Source of the DNA: Mucilaginibacter yixingensis
GTDB lineage: Bacteria > Bacteroidota > Bacteroidia > Sphingobacteriales > Sphingobacteriaceae
Direction: 5' to 3'
Assembly (NCBI RefSeq): GCF_041080815.1
Contig: NZ_CP160205.1
Span: 1,922,001 to 1,986,000 of the forward strand
Length of the DNA: 64,000 bases
Positions 42,409 to 51,309 of the stretch are shown here, piece by piece. Each line of letters begins with the position of its first letter. The stretch's first letter is position 1. The notes under the pieces are model-generated. The model searched no databases, was not told where the DNA came from, and saw nothing but the letters and a program-made list of their open reading frames with translations. The position numbers were made by a program, and so were the translations under genes.

Positions 42409-42741
42409 ATGAATATTTTTAAAGTTAAAATAAACTTTGAGGAAAAAGGGCTAGAGCCCATTGAGCTGCCCGTTGCCGAAGGCGAGTCTGTATTGGATGT
42501 TTGCCTTGACAATGGTATTGAATTGCAGCATAACTGTGGTGGTGTTTGCGGTTGCAGTACCTGCCATGTGTATGTAAACAAAGGGATGGACAACATCCAG
42601 GAAATATCAGATAAAGAAGAAGACTTTATTGACCGCGCTGTTAACCCGCGCATCAACTCTCGTTTGGGTTGCCAGTGCGTGCTGATTGATGGAGATATAG
42701 AGATCACTGTTCCGGATCAATCACAGTTTTTAGGACATTAA
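42409..42741 (+). CDS. fdx: 2Fe-2S ferredoxin, adrenodoxin type
   Basis: 110 residues. Cluster ligands: CGGVCGCSTC (three Cys in the CxxxxxCxxC loop) and the final Cys in SRLGCQCVL. ISC-type ferredoxin donating electrons for iron-sulfur cluster assembly. A TACTTTTG -7 box (42396-42403) lies only 5 bp before the ATG, so it may be made from a leaderless transcript. Followed by iscX after 25 bp, which supports the ISC role. Confidence 0.92.
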   Translation: MNIFKVKINFEEKGLEPIELPVAEGESVLDVCLDNGIELQHNCGGVCGCSTCHVYVNKGMDNIQEISDKEEDFIDRAVNPRINSRLGCQCVLIDGDIEITVPDQSQFLGH

Positions 42742-42766
42742 CAATAACCGCTGACATACACTTTTT

Positions 42767-43006
42767 ATGCAAGACAAATTTGCCCTGCCCATTCACTGGA
42801 ACGATTACGAAGATATAGCCATGGGACTTTATGAAAAGTTTGGCGATGATTTCGACGAATCAAAAATATACCGTATCCGCTTTACCGATTTGTTAGAGTG
42901 GGTGCTATCTATCCCTCACTTTGCTGGTAAACGCGAAGAATCAAACGAAGGCCATCTGGAGCAGATCCAGAGCGCCTGGGTTTACGAGTGGCGCGATAAC
43001 CAATAG
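42767..43006 (+). CDS. iscX: IscX family protein
   Basis: 79 residues. FALPIHWNDYEDIAMGLYEK then VLSIPHFAGKREESNEGHLE and the C-terminal IQSAWVYEW are the family pattern. IscX binds the cysteine desulfurase IscS and tunes iron delivery for Fe-S clusters. Its position after fdx is the classical ISC arrangement; the rest of the ISC operon is not here. Confidence 0.9.
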   Translation: MQDKFALPIHWNDYEDIAMGLYEKFGDDFDESKIYRIRFTDLLEWVLSIPHFAGKREESNEGHLEQIQSAWVYEWRDNQ

Positions 43007-43130
43007 ATAAGTTTGCAGTAGGCAGTAGCCGTTATTAATTTATTGGAATTAAAAACGGCTACTATTTACTGAAGAACTGTCTATAACATAGTGAATACTG
43101 CTACTACTTACTGAAAACTGCTACTTAAAA

Positions 43131-43649
43131 ATGGCCTTCTTAGACAAACTGCACGATATTAAAGCCTTTGTGTTTGATGTTGACGGCGTGCTCACTAACG
43201 GTGATGTTTACGTGACCGACAAAGGTGATCATTTCCGCCAGTTTAACATTAAAGATGGTTATGCGCTGCAATTGGCCGTAAAATGTGGTTATAAGGTTTG
43301 CGCCATCTCAGGTGCAGGCGCCGAGGCTATTCGCGTGAGGTTGAATAACCTGGGCGTGGAAGACGTTTATCTGTCTAGTAAAGACAAGCCCGAGGTTTTC
43401 CATAACTGGTTACAAGAAAACCAGCTCGATGCAACGCACGTACTCTTTATGGGCGATGATATTCCAGACCTGGGTCTGATGGGACTGGCTGGCTTACCTG
43501 TTTGCCCTGCCGATGCGGTTGAAGAAATTAAAGCCGCCAGTCAATATATTTCACCTATCCCAGGTGGTAAAGGCTGCGTGCGCGATGTGATAGAGAAAGT
43601 GATGAAGGTGCAGGGCAACTGGATGGGAGCTGAGGCATATAGCTGGTAG
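43131..43649 (+). CDS. kdsC: KdsC-like HAD phosphatase
   Basis: 172 residues. HAD motif I is FDVDGVLTNG (Asp nucleophile), motif II ISGAG and motif IV MGDDIPDLGLM. Lacking a cap domain and with this length it matches 3-deoxy-D-manno-octulosonate 8-phosphate phosphatase, a step of lipopolysaccharide Kdo synthesis. NeuA-type HAD relatives are the alternative. It is separated from iscX by 124 bp with TACTGCTACT repeats. Confidence 0.88.
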   Translation: MAFLDKLHDIKAFVFDVDGVLTNGDVYVTDKGDHFRQFNIKDGYALQLAVKCGYKVCAISGAGAEAIRVRLNNLGVEDVYLSSKDKPEVFHNWLQENQLDATHVLFMGDDIPDLGLMGLAGLPVCPADAVEEIKAASQYISPIPGGKGCVRDVIEKVMKVQGNWMGAEAYSW

Positions 43650-43674
43650 TAATGAGTTCATGGATGATGGTTCA

Positions 43675-43705
43675 TTGTTCATGGAAAAAGAAATAAATAC
43701 TTTTG
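43675..43705 (+). promoter_or_regulatory. Promoter of maf
   Basis: TTG (43675-43677), 20-bp spacer, TACTTTTG (43698-43705), a good Bacteroidota promoter. It sits within ATGGTTCATTGTTCATGG-type repeats. Confidence 0.55.
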
Positions 43706-43732
43706 GGAACTATGAACCATCATCTATCAACT

Positions 43733-44302
43733 ATGAACACACCTAAAATCATTCTCGCTTCTAAATCTCCTCGCCGCCAGGAACTGCTGCGCTTGATGGA
43801 TCTTGATTTTGAGATCGTACTGAAAGAGGTTGACGAAAGTTACCCCGACGGCCTCACCCCGGAAGAAATTGCCGTTTACATTGCCGAAAAGAAAGCCCTT
43901 GCTTTTGATGGCGATGCCTATAATCAGATTGTTTTGACGGCCGATACCATTGTGGCTATTGATAACCAGATACTTGGCAAACCCAATGATGCTGCCCATG
44001 CGATAGAAATGCTGCAAACGCTATCTGGCCGTGTGCACCGTGTGGTTACCGGCGTGTGCTTAACCTACCAGGGTAAAGTCAATAAATTTTATGATGTGTC
44101 TGAAGTTTTCTTTCGTCCGTTTAAAGACCAGGAAATCATCAGCTACGTAGAAAAATACAAACCATTTGATAAAGCCGGCTCATACGGCATCCAGGAGTGG
44201 ATTGGTCTGGTGGGTATACAGCGTATCAATGGCTCTTATACCAACGTAGTGGGTTTGCCTACCGAGAAGTTGCATCAACAGTTATTGGCGATTCAGAATT
44301 AG
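43733..44302 (+). CDS. maf: Maf-like nucleotide pyrophosphatase
   Basis: 189 residues from the ATG at 43733 (MNTPKIILASKSPRRQELL). In-frame starts at 43703 and 43712 would add residues encoded by ATGAAC repeats. Family marks are the N-terminal SKSPRRQELL, ADTIVAIDN, GRVHRVVTGV and AGSYGIQEWIG. Such proteins hydrolyse non-canonical dNTP/NTP (dTTP/UTP-type). Adjacent to kdsC, an arrangement often seen in Bacteroidota. Confidence 0.88.
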   Translation: MNTPKIILASKSPRRQELLRLMDLDFEIVLKEVDESYPDGLTPEEIAVYIAEKKALAFDGDAYNQIVLTADTIVAIDNQILGKPNDAAHAIEMLQTLSGRVHRVVTGVCLTYQGKVNKFYDVSEVFFRPFKDQEIISYVEKYKPFDKAGSYGIQEWIGLVGIQRINGSYTNVVGLPTEKLHQQLLAIQN

Positions 44303-44331
44303 AGGATCGTCGGGTTGAAGTTATAAAGGAA

Positions 44332-44403
44332 GGGTGTCATGTTGAGCTTGTCGAAACACGTGCTTAAGGTCGCGCGCGCTTCGACAACTTCAGGATGACA
44401 CCC
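44332..44403. repeat. GGGTGTCATGTTGAGCTTGTCGAA palindrome
   Basis: GGGTGTCAT (44332-44340) pairs with ATGACACCC (44395-44403), and TTGTCGAA with TTCGACAA. A common intergenic inverted repeat type in Bacteroidota, between maf and the BatA-domain gene. Confidence 0.55.
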
Positions 44404-44543
44404 TAGTTCTTTTAATACCCTGTAAATCCTGAATGGCTCAGTTCATTCGCCCTTTCCACATTCTTGGATATGCCATTCCATATTTCAATAAACATACCGT
44501 AGCACAATTGTTTCAGGCTGATAATATTTGCACATTTGTAGAT

Positions 44544-46592
44544 ATGCACTTCCTGTATCCGGCTTTTCTTTTCGCTTTGGTTTCGCTGGCAATCCCGGTT
44601 ATTGTGCATTTGTTCAACTTCCGTAAATACCAGAAAGTCTATTTCAGTAATGTTCAGTTTTTAAAAGAACTACAGGAGCAGCAGGCCTCGCGCCGCAACC
44701 TGAAAGAACGATTGATTTTAGCTGCGCGATTATTAGCCTTATTGTTTCTAATCCTGGCTTTTGCCCGGCCTTATATTCCGGCTTCGCAAACCGTAACGGC
44801 AGGTAAGCAACAGGTAGCCAGTATATTTATTGATAACTCATACTCCATGCAAACCCTCAGCAAAGAGGGATCATTGCTGGACGAAGCTAAGCATCACGCC
44901 AAAGAAATTGCGGCGGCTTACGGGATGAATGATCGCTTCCAACTGCTGACGCAGGATTTTGAAGGTAAGCACCAGCGCTTACTCAGCCGTGACGAGTTTA
45001 ATGACGCGGTAGATGCTGTAAAGATTAGTCCGCAAAGCCGCACCTTACAACAGATTGTTAACCGGCAGGAAGGCTTGCTGAAGATGCAGGCGCCGGGGAG
45101 TGCTATTTATATCCTGTCCGACTTTCAGTCGAATATGGGTAAGCAAGCATTGATGGGCGTCGATAAAAGTACCAAAGTTAACTTTATCAGGCTAGATGCC
45201 AATAAATTGCCTAACCTGGCGGTTGATTCTGCCTGGTTGCTAAGCGCCGTGCACCGGCCGGATGATAATGAGAAACTGGTAGTGCGTCTGCACAATTACT
45301 CAGATGAACAGGCCGAAAGAGTGCCATTGAAGCTGACCATTAACGGTCAGCAAAAAGCATTGGGCAGCTTTACCATCCCAGCGCGGTCCGTTCAAAATGA
45401 TACCATGAGTTTTTCAGGATTGAAGGCTGGCTGGCAACAGGGCGAGCTCACGCTGCAGGATAATCCGGTTACGTTTGATAATCGGTTTTTCTTCACGTTC
45501 AACGTAAAACAACAACTGCCCGTACTGCTGATTAACGGCGGTGTGTCTAATCCGTATTTGGCAGCTATCTTCAATACTGATAAATTTTTTGTGGCTAGTA
45601 CCGTGCAGGATGGCAATGTAGACTATGCAGGCCTCAGCAAATATCCGGCAATTGTGGTGAGTGATGTTAAAACGATATCGCCTGGCCTGGCCCAACAACT
45701 CAAGGTTTACGTTAACAAAGGCGGTAATTTGGTGTTTTTTCCAGCGGCAGACGCGGATATGGCTAATAACCGGAGTTTCCTGCAGGCGCTTAATGCCGCT
45801 TATCCGGAGCGTTTGGTAACTGAGCCTACCAGGGTGACCGACATTAACGTAAAAAGCAATTTGTTTAAAGGCGTGTTTGAGCAAATGCCAGAGCACCCCG
45901 ATTTGCCGGTGATTAAGAAATATTATCAGCTGAGTCATGCCGGCAATACGGTGACCGAGGGTTTGATGCAGTTGCAAGGCAATCAACCTTTCTTTTCGCT
46001 GTACCGTTCCGGCAGAGGAAGTGTCTACCTATCCGCAGTTGCCTTGACCGAGGATTTTAGTAACCTGCCACGCCACGCGTTGCTGTTGCCAATGCTGTTT
46101 AGGATTGCCTTGTTGAGCAGTAATGATCAGCCTTTGTTTTATACGCTCGGGCGCGACGAGAATATTGAATTGCCCCCTATACAGGTGGGCGAAAAACAGG
46201 TATTGAAGCTGATACATAATGGCACCAGTATTATTCCCGATGCGCGGCAACAGGAGGGAAGTACGATACTTTACATCTCAGATCAACTGAAAGAGACCGG
46301 CAATTATCAGCTAAAAATGCAGGACAGTACACTTGCGCAATTAGCATTTAATGATAACCGGAAAGAATCAGACCTGAGTTACCTTACGCCAACTGATCTC
46401 AAAAATATTTTCCCGCAAGGCGAAATGATTAATGGTGCTAAGCCAAGTTTAAAATCAGAAATTTCTGGTTTGAATTTAGGCACGCAGTTATGGAAACTTT
46501 GCATAATTTTGGCGTTGATATTTCTGGCAGCCGAAATTGTGCTCATCAGATATTTTAAAACAGACCGGCAGGCCGCAAATGCGCCTGTTTAA
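44544..46592 (+). CDS. BatA-domain membrane protein with von Willebrand-like region
   Basis: 682 residues from the ATG at 44544 (MHFLYPAFLFALVSLAIPVI). The frame is open upstream to 44433, but that part is repeat-adjacent and the BatA N-terminus lies at 44544. The N-terminal BatA double-helix domain (about 1-80, VHLFNFRKYQKVYFSNVQFL) is followed by a vWA-like region (SIFIDNSYSMQ, then LSDFQSNMG) with a DxSxS-type metal site, and a C-terminal membrane helix. Often co-occurs with aerotolerance genes. First gene of a four-gene operon. Confidence 0.8.
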   Translation: MHFLYPAFLFALVSLAIPVIVHLFNFRKYQKVYFSNVQFLKELQEQQASRRNLKERLILAARLLALLFLILAFARPYIPASQTVTAGKQQVASIFIDNSYSMQTLSKEGSLLDEAKHHAKEIAAAYGMNDRFQLLTQDFEGKHQRLLSRDEFNDAVDAVKISPQSRTLQQIVNRQEGLLKMQAPGSAIYILSDFQSNMGKQALMGVDKSTKVNFIRLDANKLPNLAVDSAWLLSAVHRPDDNEKLVVRLHNYSDEQAERVPLKLTINGQQKALGSFTIPARSVQNDTMSFSGLKAGWQQGELTLQDNPVTFDNRFFFTFNVKQQLPVLLINGGVSNPYLAAIFNTDKFFVASTVQDGNVDYAGLSKYPAIVVSDVKTISPGLAQQLKVYVNKGGNLVFFPAADADMANNRSFLQALNAAYPERLVTEPTRVTDINVKSNLFKGVFEQMPEHPDLPVIKKYYQLSHAGNTVTEGLMQLQGNQPFFSLYRSGRGSVYLSAVALTEDFSNLPRHALLLPMLFRIALLSSNDQPLFYTLGRDENIELPPIQVGEKQVLKLIHNGTSIIPDARQQEGSTILYISDQLKETGNYQLKMQDSTLAQLAFNDNRKESDLSYLTPTDLKNIFPQGEMINGAKPSLKSEISGLNLGTQLWKLCIILALIFLAAEIVLIRYFKTDRQAANAPV

Positions 46593-46606
46593 ACTACTAC
46601 ACCTGC

Positions 46607-47866
46607 ATGAATTTGCTCATCACATCAGCCATTATTATTGATCCAAATTCACCTTTTCATCAGCAAACGGCTGATATCTTGATTGAAGACGGTCGCATTA
46701 AACAGATTGGTCAAGGCCTATCATCAGACTTTGAAAAATTTGACGCCACCGGTAAATACGTTGCGCCGGGTTTCTTTGACCTGAACTGCAACATTGGCGA
46801 GCTGGGACTAGAAACCAAAGAAGATCTGCAAACCGGTACCCGCGCCGCTGCCGCAGGCGGTTTTACTGGCCTGGCGCTAATGCCTAACAGTAACCCACCC
46901 GTGCACTCAAAAGCCGAAGTGGAGTACCTGCGCAATAAAGCCAAAGGCAACCTGGTTGATGTTTATCCGCTGGGCACCATCTCGCAAAAACGCGAGGGTA
47001 AAGATCTGGCCGAACTGTATGATATGTACCAAAGTGGCGCCAAGGCTTTTACTGATGGTAACCGCCCCGTGCAGGATGCCGGCTTAATGGAGCGCGCGCT
47101 GTTGTACGCCCAGGGCTTTGACGCATTGATTTTCTCTTATCCTGAAGATACTGCCATAGCCGGCAAAGCTAAAGTGCACGAAGGCGAGGTGAGCACTTTG
47201 TTGGGGATGAAAGGTATCCCATCATTAGCTGAAGAGCTGATGATAGCCCGCGATTTGTACCTGGCCGAATACACCGGCTCGCCCATACACTTTAGTACCG
47301 TATCTACCAAACGCTCGGTAGAACTTATTGCCGAGGCAAAAAAACGAGGCCTGAAAGTAACCGCCGACGTAGCTGCGCATCATTTGGTACTGACAGACGA
47401 AAGTTTGATGGGCTTTGATAGCCATTATAAAGTTAAACCGCCGCTGCGCACACAAAGCGATGTGGATGCGCTGGTAGCCGGTTTAAAAGATGGCACTATT
47501 GACGCCATTGTAACACAGCATACACCGCACGAAATTGAATTTAAAGATGTAGAGTTTGAGATTGCCGAGTACGGCATGATTGCCCTGCAAACTACTTTTG
47601 CAATTGCCTTGAAAGCCGGATTGAGCGTAGAAACCATTGTTGAAAAAATGGCTGTTAACCCGCGCCGTATCTTAAACGTAGAGGCCGCTGGCATCGCCGA
47701 AGGCAATGCCGCTAACCTGGTGGTACTGGATGCTGCCAAACAGTGGGAATTTAATCGTGCTGATAATCAATCAAAATCAAATAATTCGCCGTTCATTGGG
47801 CAACAATTAACCGGTGCGGCTTTGTTAACGTGTAATAATAACCAGGTTTTTAAATCTAACCTTTAA
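46607..47866 (+). CDS. Dihydroorotase-like protein, catalytic residues missing
   Basis: 419 residues. The fold and order of blocks match type I dihydroorotase, but the metal site is gone: the HxH of PGFxDxHxH is N60-C-N62 (PGFFDLNCNIGE), the SHCED and HVST histidines are replaced (LIFSYPEDTAI; IHFSTVSTK), and the DHAPH Asp is Gln (VTQHTPHE). HHLVLTDES is retained. So it is probably a non-catalytic PyrC' that may support aspartate transcarbamoylase. Starts 14 bp after the BatA-domain gene. Confidence 0.85.
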   Translation: MNLLITSAIIIDPNSPFHQQTADILIEDGRIKQIGQGLSSDFEKFDATGKYVAPGFFDLNCNIGELGLETKEDLQTGTRAAAAGGFTGLALMPNSNPPVHSKAEVEYLRNKAKGNLVDVYPLGTISQKREGKDLAELYDMYQSGAKAFTDGNRPVQDAGLMERALLYAQGFDALIFSYPEDTAIAGKAKVHEGEVSTLLGMKGIPSLAEELMIARDLYLAEYTGSPIHFSTVSTKRSVELIAEAKKRGLKVTADVAAHHLVLTDESLMGFDSHYKVKPPLRTQSDVDALVAGLKDGTIDAIVTQHTPHEIEFKDVEFEIAEYGMIALQTTFAIALKAGLSVETIVEKMAVNPRRILNVEAAGIAEGNAANLVVLDAAKQWEFNRADNQSKSNNSPFIGQQLTGAALLTCNNNQVFKSNL

Positions 47867-47871
47867 AAAAT

Positions 47872-48546
47872 ATGACCGACCCAAAAGTAAAAGCAGCCAT
47901 CAGCGCCGCGTTGAGCACCTTTGCCAAATATGGCGAAAGCATTGATGTAGCAGCACTTACCGCCAAGTTTGATACCGTGTTTTCTTCTGAAGAAGAGTTT
48001 ATGGACAAGGTAGATGACCTTGACGAGGTATTTGACGATGAGCCTAAACTGGAAGCCCTGCGCGAGGTTTTCTTTGACCTGCTGATGGTAAACTTTTTCA
48101 GTGCTGATGTTGTGCGCCTGGAAGAAGATTACCTGGATACCCCTGAATGGGAAGCTATTGAGGAAGAAACTTTAGACCGCGGTACTGAATTGTTGAATCT
48201 GCTGCTTTATTTAACAGAGTGCGCAGATGAAGACATTGAGCCAGGATTGGAAGATTACCTGAAAGAGTTTTTATTGGTTGATGACGATGAGTTTCAGGAT
48301 GAATACAGCATCTACGAACCGATAATTGAAAACCAGATACTGATTGAAAGCCCGGCATCAGAAATTGCCAAAGTGGCGTCAAAACTGCCTGATAATTCTG
48401 AACTGAAAGAACTGTTCTATCCAATTATGTGCTTCTTCCAGCAGCCTGATGGATCGGCGGAAGCAGAAACAGAGGCAGCAGCAAGTGCTCCATTTGATAA
48501 ATCATTCGAGATGGCGGTATACCAGGTTTTAGTTAACTTCAGATAA
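47872..48546 (+). CDS. Acidic hypothetical protein
   Basis: 224 residues, very acidic, no membrane helix or signal peptide. Contains helical Glu/Asp-rich stretches (EEEFMDKVDDLDEVFDDEPK; LLVDDDEFQDEYSIYEPIIE). Five bp after the dihydroorotase-like gene. Conserved position in this operon, but the function is unknown. Confidence 0.72.
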   Translation: MTDPKVKAAISAALSTFAKYGESIDVAALTAKFDTVFSSEEEFMDKVDDLDEVFDDEPKLEALREVFFDLLMVNFFSADVVRLEEDYLDTPEWEAIEEETLDRGTELLNLLLYLTECADEDIEPGLEDYLKEFLLVDDDEFQDEYSIYEPIIENQILIESPASEIAKVASKLPDNSELKELFYPIMCFFQQPDGSAEAETEAAASAPFDKSFEMAVYQVLVNFR

Positions 48547-48557
48547 ACTAAGACATC

Positions 48558-49157
48558 ATGGAAGACCAAACCCTTGAACAAAAAATAAAAAAAGCAGCGG
48601 TGCCTAGCGGCCTGATCTACGGCATTGTGTCGTTGGTGATGGCTATTGCGGCTTTCTATTACATTGTTGGCGTTGCCAATTCGCTAGTGGGCTTAACGGT
48701 AGTGCCTTTTATATTATCTGTAATTGTGCCGATTGCCGCGGCGGTATTTTTGACGCTCGATCTGAGAAAGAGAATTGGCGGCTTTTGGAACTTCCGCCAG
48801 GCGGTTACCGGCATCTTCATTGTGTTTTTTATAGGTTTCTGGGTAAGCTATTTGGGCAGAGATTTTCTCTTTGCCAAGCTAATTGAGCCCGATATGGTAA
48901 CCAAAACAGAGAACGCCTTTGTTGCACCGATGACCAAAATGCTGGAAAAAAGCGGTGCCGATCAGGATAAAATTGATCAGCAGTTAGATAAATTCAAACA
49001 GAATTTTGAGACCCAGAAAGTGATGACCGTTGGCTCCGTAGTAAAAAACGTTACGATAGCCATTATCCTCACCTTTGTTTTTTCGCTCATCTTCGCAGCT
49101 ATCTTTAAGAGAGAACCGCCGCTGTTTGATACACCGGTTGAAGAAGCTACTACCTGA
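48558..49157 (+). CDS. DUF4199 membrane protein
   Basis: 199 residues with four membrane helices. RKRIGGFWNFRQAVTGIFIV (about 72-95) is the DUF4199 core. A long charged segment (about 115-155) lies between the third and fourth helices. Last gene of the operon, followed by a strong terminator. Function unknown. Confidence 0.82.
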   Translation: MEDQTLEQKIKKAAVPSGLIYGIVSLVMAIAAFYYIVGVANSLVGLTVVPFILSVIVPIAAAVFLTLDLRKRIGGFWNFRQAVTGIFIVFFIGFWVSYLGRDFLFAKLIEPDMVTKTENAFVAPMTKMLEKSGADQDKIDQQLDKFKQNFETQKVMTVGSVVKNVTIAIILTFVFSLIFAAIFKREPPLFDTPVEEATT

Positions 49158-49181
49158 TAGTATAAGCAACTAAGAAATAAA

Positions 49182-49214
49182 AATCCCCGCAGTGTTTCTG
49201 CGGGGATTTTTTTG
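49182..49214 (+). terminator. Terminator of the BatA-to-DUF4199 operon
   Basis: AAATCCCCGCAG (49182-49193) pairs with CTGCGGGGATTT (49199-49210), 5-base loop, followed by TTTTT. Confidence 0.9.
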
Positions 49215-49270
49215 TTGTTTCCGTTTTCATTGATCGGCTAAATGGTTTTACAACCATCGGTTATAATTGC

Positions 49271-49278
49271 TATTTTTG
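49271..49278 (+). promoter_or_regulatory. -7 element of the 40-residue gene
   Basis: TATTTTTG, an exact TAnnTTTG, only 5 bp before the ATG at 49284, so the transcript should be leaderless or nearly so. Confidence 0.5.
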
Positions 49279-49283
49279 CACCG

Positions 49284-49406
49284 ATGACCAACAAGAAAGA
49301 AGATTACTCGTTCTGGACCAAATACAAGCGTTTTGCGGGTAACGAGGTGTTGTTATACGTTGTAATGATTATCGGCATTATAGCTGGTATCATTATGTTT
49401 AGTTAA
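49284..49406 (+). CDS. 40-residue single-helix membrane peptide
   Basis: Starts MTNKKEDYSFWTKYKRFAGN and ends in one membrane helix (residues about 21-38, VLLYVVMIIGIIAGIIMF). Supported by an exact -7 box directly upstream, the operon terminator just before it, and the typical small-membrane-protein shape (charged N-terminus, then a single helix). Overlaps by 8 bp, convergently, the DUF3857 gene that ends at 49399. Unnamed; function unknown. Confidence 0.6.
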   Translation: MTNKKEDYSFWTKYKRFAGNEVLLYVVMIIGIIAGIIMFS

Positions 49407-51309
49407 GCTTGGTAAACACCACCTGGTAATTATCAGCATGGGATACGGCTTCATAAAAATCAATCAGGTTTTCGTATTCGTCTTTGTTAAAAGTACCGTC
49501 ATTTAACTGTAGACGTCTTTTCAAGGTAAGTTTATTACCTGTTAAGCTCATATTCAGTTTGTAGGTCCCAAACGGCTTTTCAATATTCTTGCTAATCAGG
49601 TCTTTATCTAATTTATAGCCTTCGGGTAGGGTGTAGGTAAATTCATCCTCATCTACATATCCCCGGTTAATATATACGTCTCTAGACCGGTTGCGCACGT
49701 CATCTGGCACGTAGTTGTGCCTGTCGGCCAGATTGGGTAAAAAGTAAACCCGGCCGTTATTGTCGGTAGCAAAATCTACAGCTTTTAAGCTCATTGTTTC
49801 TGTGGTAACCGGTGTTTCGCTTTTAAGTTTAGTAAAGTTAAGGTGTTGTACATCCAGGTTATTGATATTATACTCATCGTGAATGTCTTTTACCTGCTCT
49901 TCGTAGGATTCGCTTATCAAATGATCGCGATTGTCAAATTCGGTGCCGGCAAAAGTGGTTTTCATATCGCCAGACAGTAATCCGGTATTACTAATAGTAA
50001 ATTGGCCTGTACGGTGTGTCAGGTTTTCCTGCGGCGCATAACGGCGCGTGTGCATCAGCTTACCGCCCTCTGGCGTACAGGCTAATACCACGCGGTCATC
50101 GGTAAAATCGCCAATAAAGCCGAAAGGATTGGTACGACTGGTGCATTCTACCCAGGTGGTATCGTTTTTAAAGGGAACACAAAGAATAATGTGGTTACCT
50201 TCCATGCTGGCAAAATCAGTGGTCATGCTGCGTTTTACAGCGCGTTCGCCATAAACCACACAATACCAGGCATCAATACCTACGGTTTTAAGTAATGCCT
50301 TGGTATAGTTTACCAGCGCCTTGCAATCGCCGTAGCCGTTTTGATCTACATCAGTAGCGGTAAACGGCTGATAGCCGCCTATACCCACCTGAATGCTTAC
50401 ATAGCGCGTTTTCTGCTGCACAAACTCATAGATTTTACGAGCCTTTTCTTTAGGGTCTGTAATGTTTGCCGTTATCTCTTTGATATGATCGGCTGTCTCC
50501 TGAGGCACCACATCCCGACCGGTCAGCAGTTTATCATAGATCCATTTACCCAGACTGTTCCAATCGGTAAATACCCCCTCGTAACCATCATAAAAGAAAT
50601 CAGACGAAGTGATGCGCACATCAGGCATAAACTTATCTGCCGACGGACTCATAGGCTCCTTGCGGTATGCATTAATATTTGATGCGTTCCAGGTATAGAC
50701 AATCATCCCATTTTTGGTGGTAGATGTTGTCATCTTCTGCGGAATGTTTGACTCTTTGATGTTGATCTTCAAACTGGGTTTAGCAATAAACGTATATGAG
50801 CTGTTTTGCACGCTTAAGCCAAAATCGCATGGGCTCCATTCATGAAAATACATCGTTTGCCGGTTGCGCGTTTCATAATCATACTCAACGGTAAAAGGGT
50901 AGGTTGATACCGGCGGCGCAAAATATTTAACGCGTGTATCCAAGAAAAGCGAGAAACCATCAGCCGCAGAAAAGTCTTTCATGTCCCGCTCGTTAAATTT
51001 TCCCACCAATTTGCCATCCGCGTCATATATCGTTCCTTTTACGTTTTTGATGGAGGCCATTTTGTCATAATATAGATATAACGATGCTTTGTCGGCACCG
51101 CTTTTATTCAGTACCGTTATGGCTTTTTTGCAATGATAACTGTAGCTATACTGGTCATCGGCCTGCAGGGTCTGTTCGCTGGTGCGTACTACTGCTCCCG
51201 CGTACGATAAAAGCGGCTTTGGGATCAGGCTTACGTTATAATCGGCTTGCTGCGCAACGCTTTTCAATGTAAGGAAGCACAGACCTGTAAAAAACAATAA
51301 TCTTCTCAT
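49399..51309 (-). CDS. DUF3857 transglutaminase-like protein (active-site Cys present)
   Basis: 636 residues with a signal peptide (about 1-19). The N-terminal DUF3857 beta domain is followed by a transglutaminase core: GYGDCKALVNYTKALLKTVG with the nucleophilic Cys and GNHIILCVPF with a His. C-terminal DUF3858-type beta domain. Exported, role unknown (cell-envelope peptide modification or degradation is possible). Overlaps the upstream gene by 4 bp. Confidence 0.85.
   Translation of the reverse strand: MRRLLFFTGLCFLTLKSVAQQADYNVSLIPKPLLSYAGAVVRTSEQTLQADDQYSYSYHCKKAITVLNKSGADKASLYLYYDKMASIKNVKGTIYDADGKLVGKFNERDMKDFSAADGFSLFLDTRVKYFAPPVSTYPFTVEYDYETRNRQTMYFHEWSPCDFGLSVQNSSYTFIAKPSLKINIKESNIPQKMTTSTTKNGMIVYTWNASNINAYRKEPMSPSADKFMPDVRITSSDFFYDGYEGVFTDWNSLGKWIYDKLLTGRDVVPQETADHIKEITANITDPKEKARKIYEFVQQKTRYVSIQVGIGGYQPFTATDVDQNGYGDCKALVNYTKALLKTVGIDAWYCVVYGERAVKRSMTTDFASMEGNHIILCVPFKNDTTWVECTSRTNPFGFIGDFTDDRVVLACTPEGGKLMHTRRYAPQENLTHRTGQFTISNTGLLSGDMKTTFAGTEFDNRDHLISESYEEQVKDIHDEYNINNLDVQHLNFTKLKSETPVTTETMSLKAVDFATDNNGRVYFLPNLADRHNYVPDDVRNRSRDVYINRGYVDEDEFTYTLPEGYKLDKDLISKNIEKPFGTYKLNMSLTGNKLTLKRRLQLNDGTFNKDEYENLIDFYEAVSHADNYQVVFTKLN

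Noticed and set aside
44433..44543. Upstream in-frame extension of the BatA-domain gene
   Set aside because: The BatA N-terminal helix begins at the ATG at 44544; the extension has no counterpart in the family.
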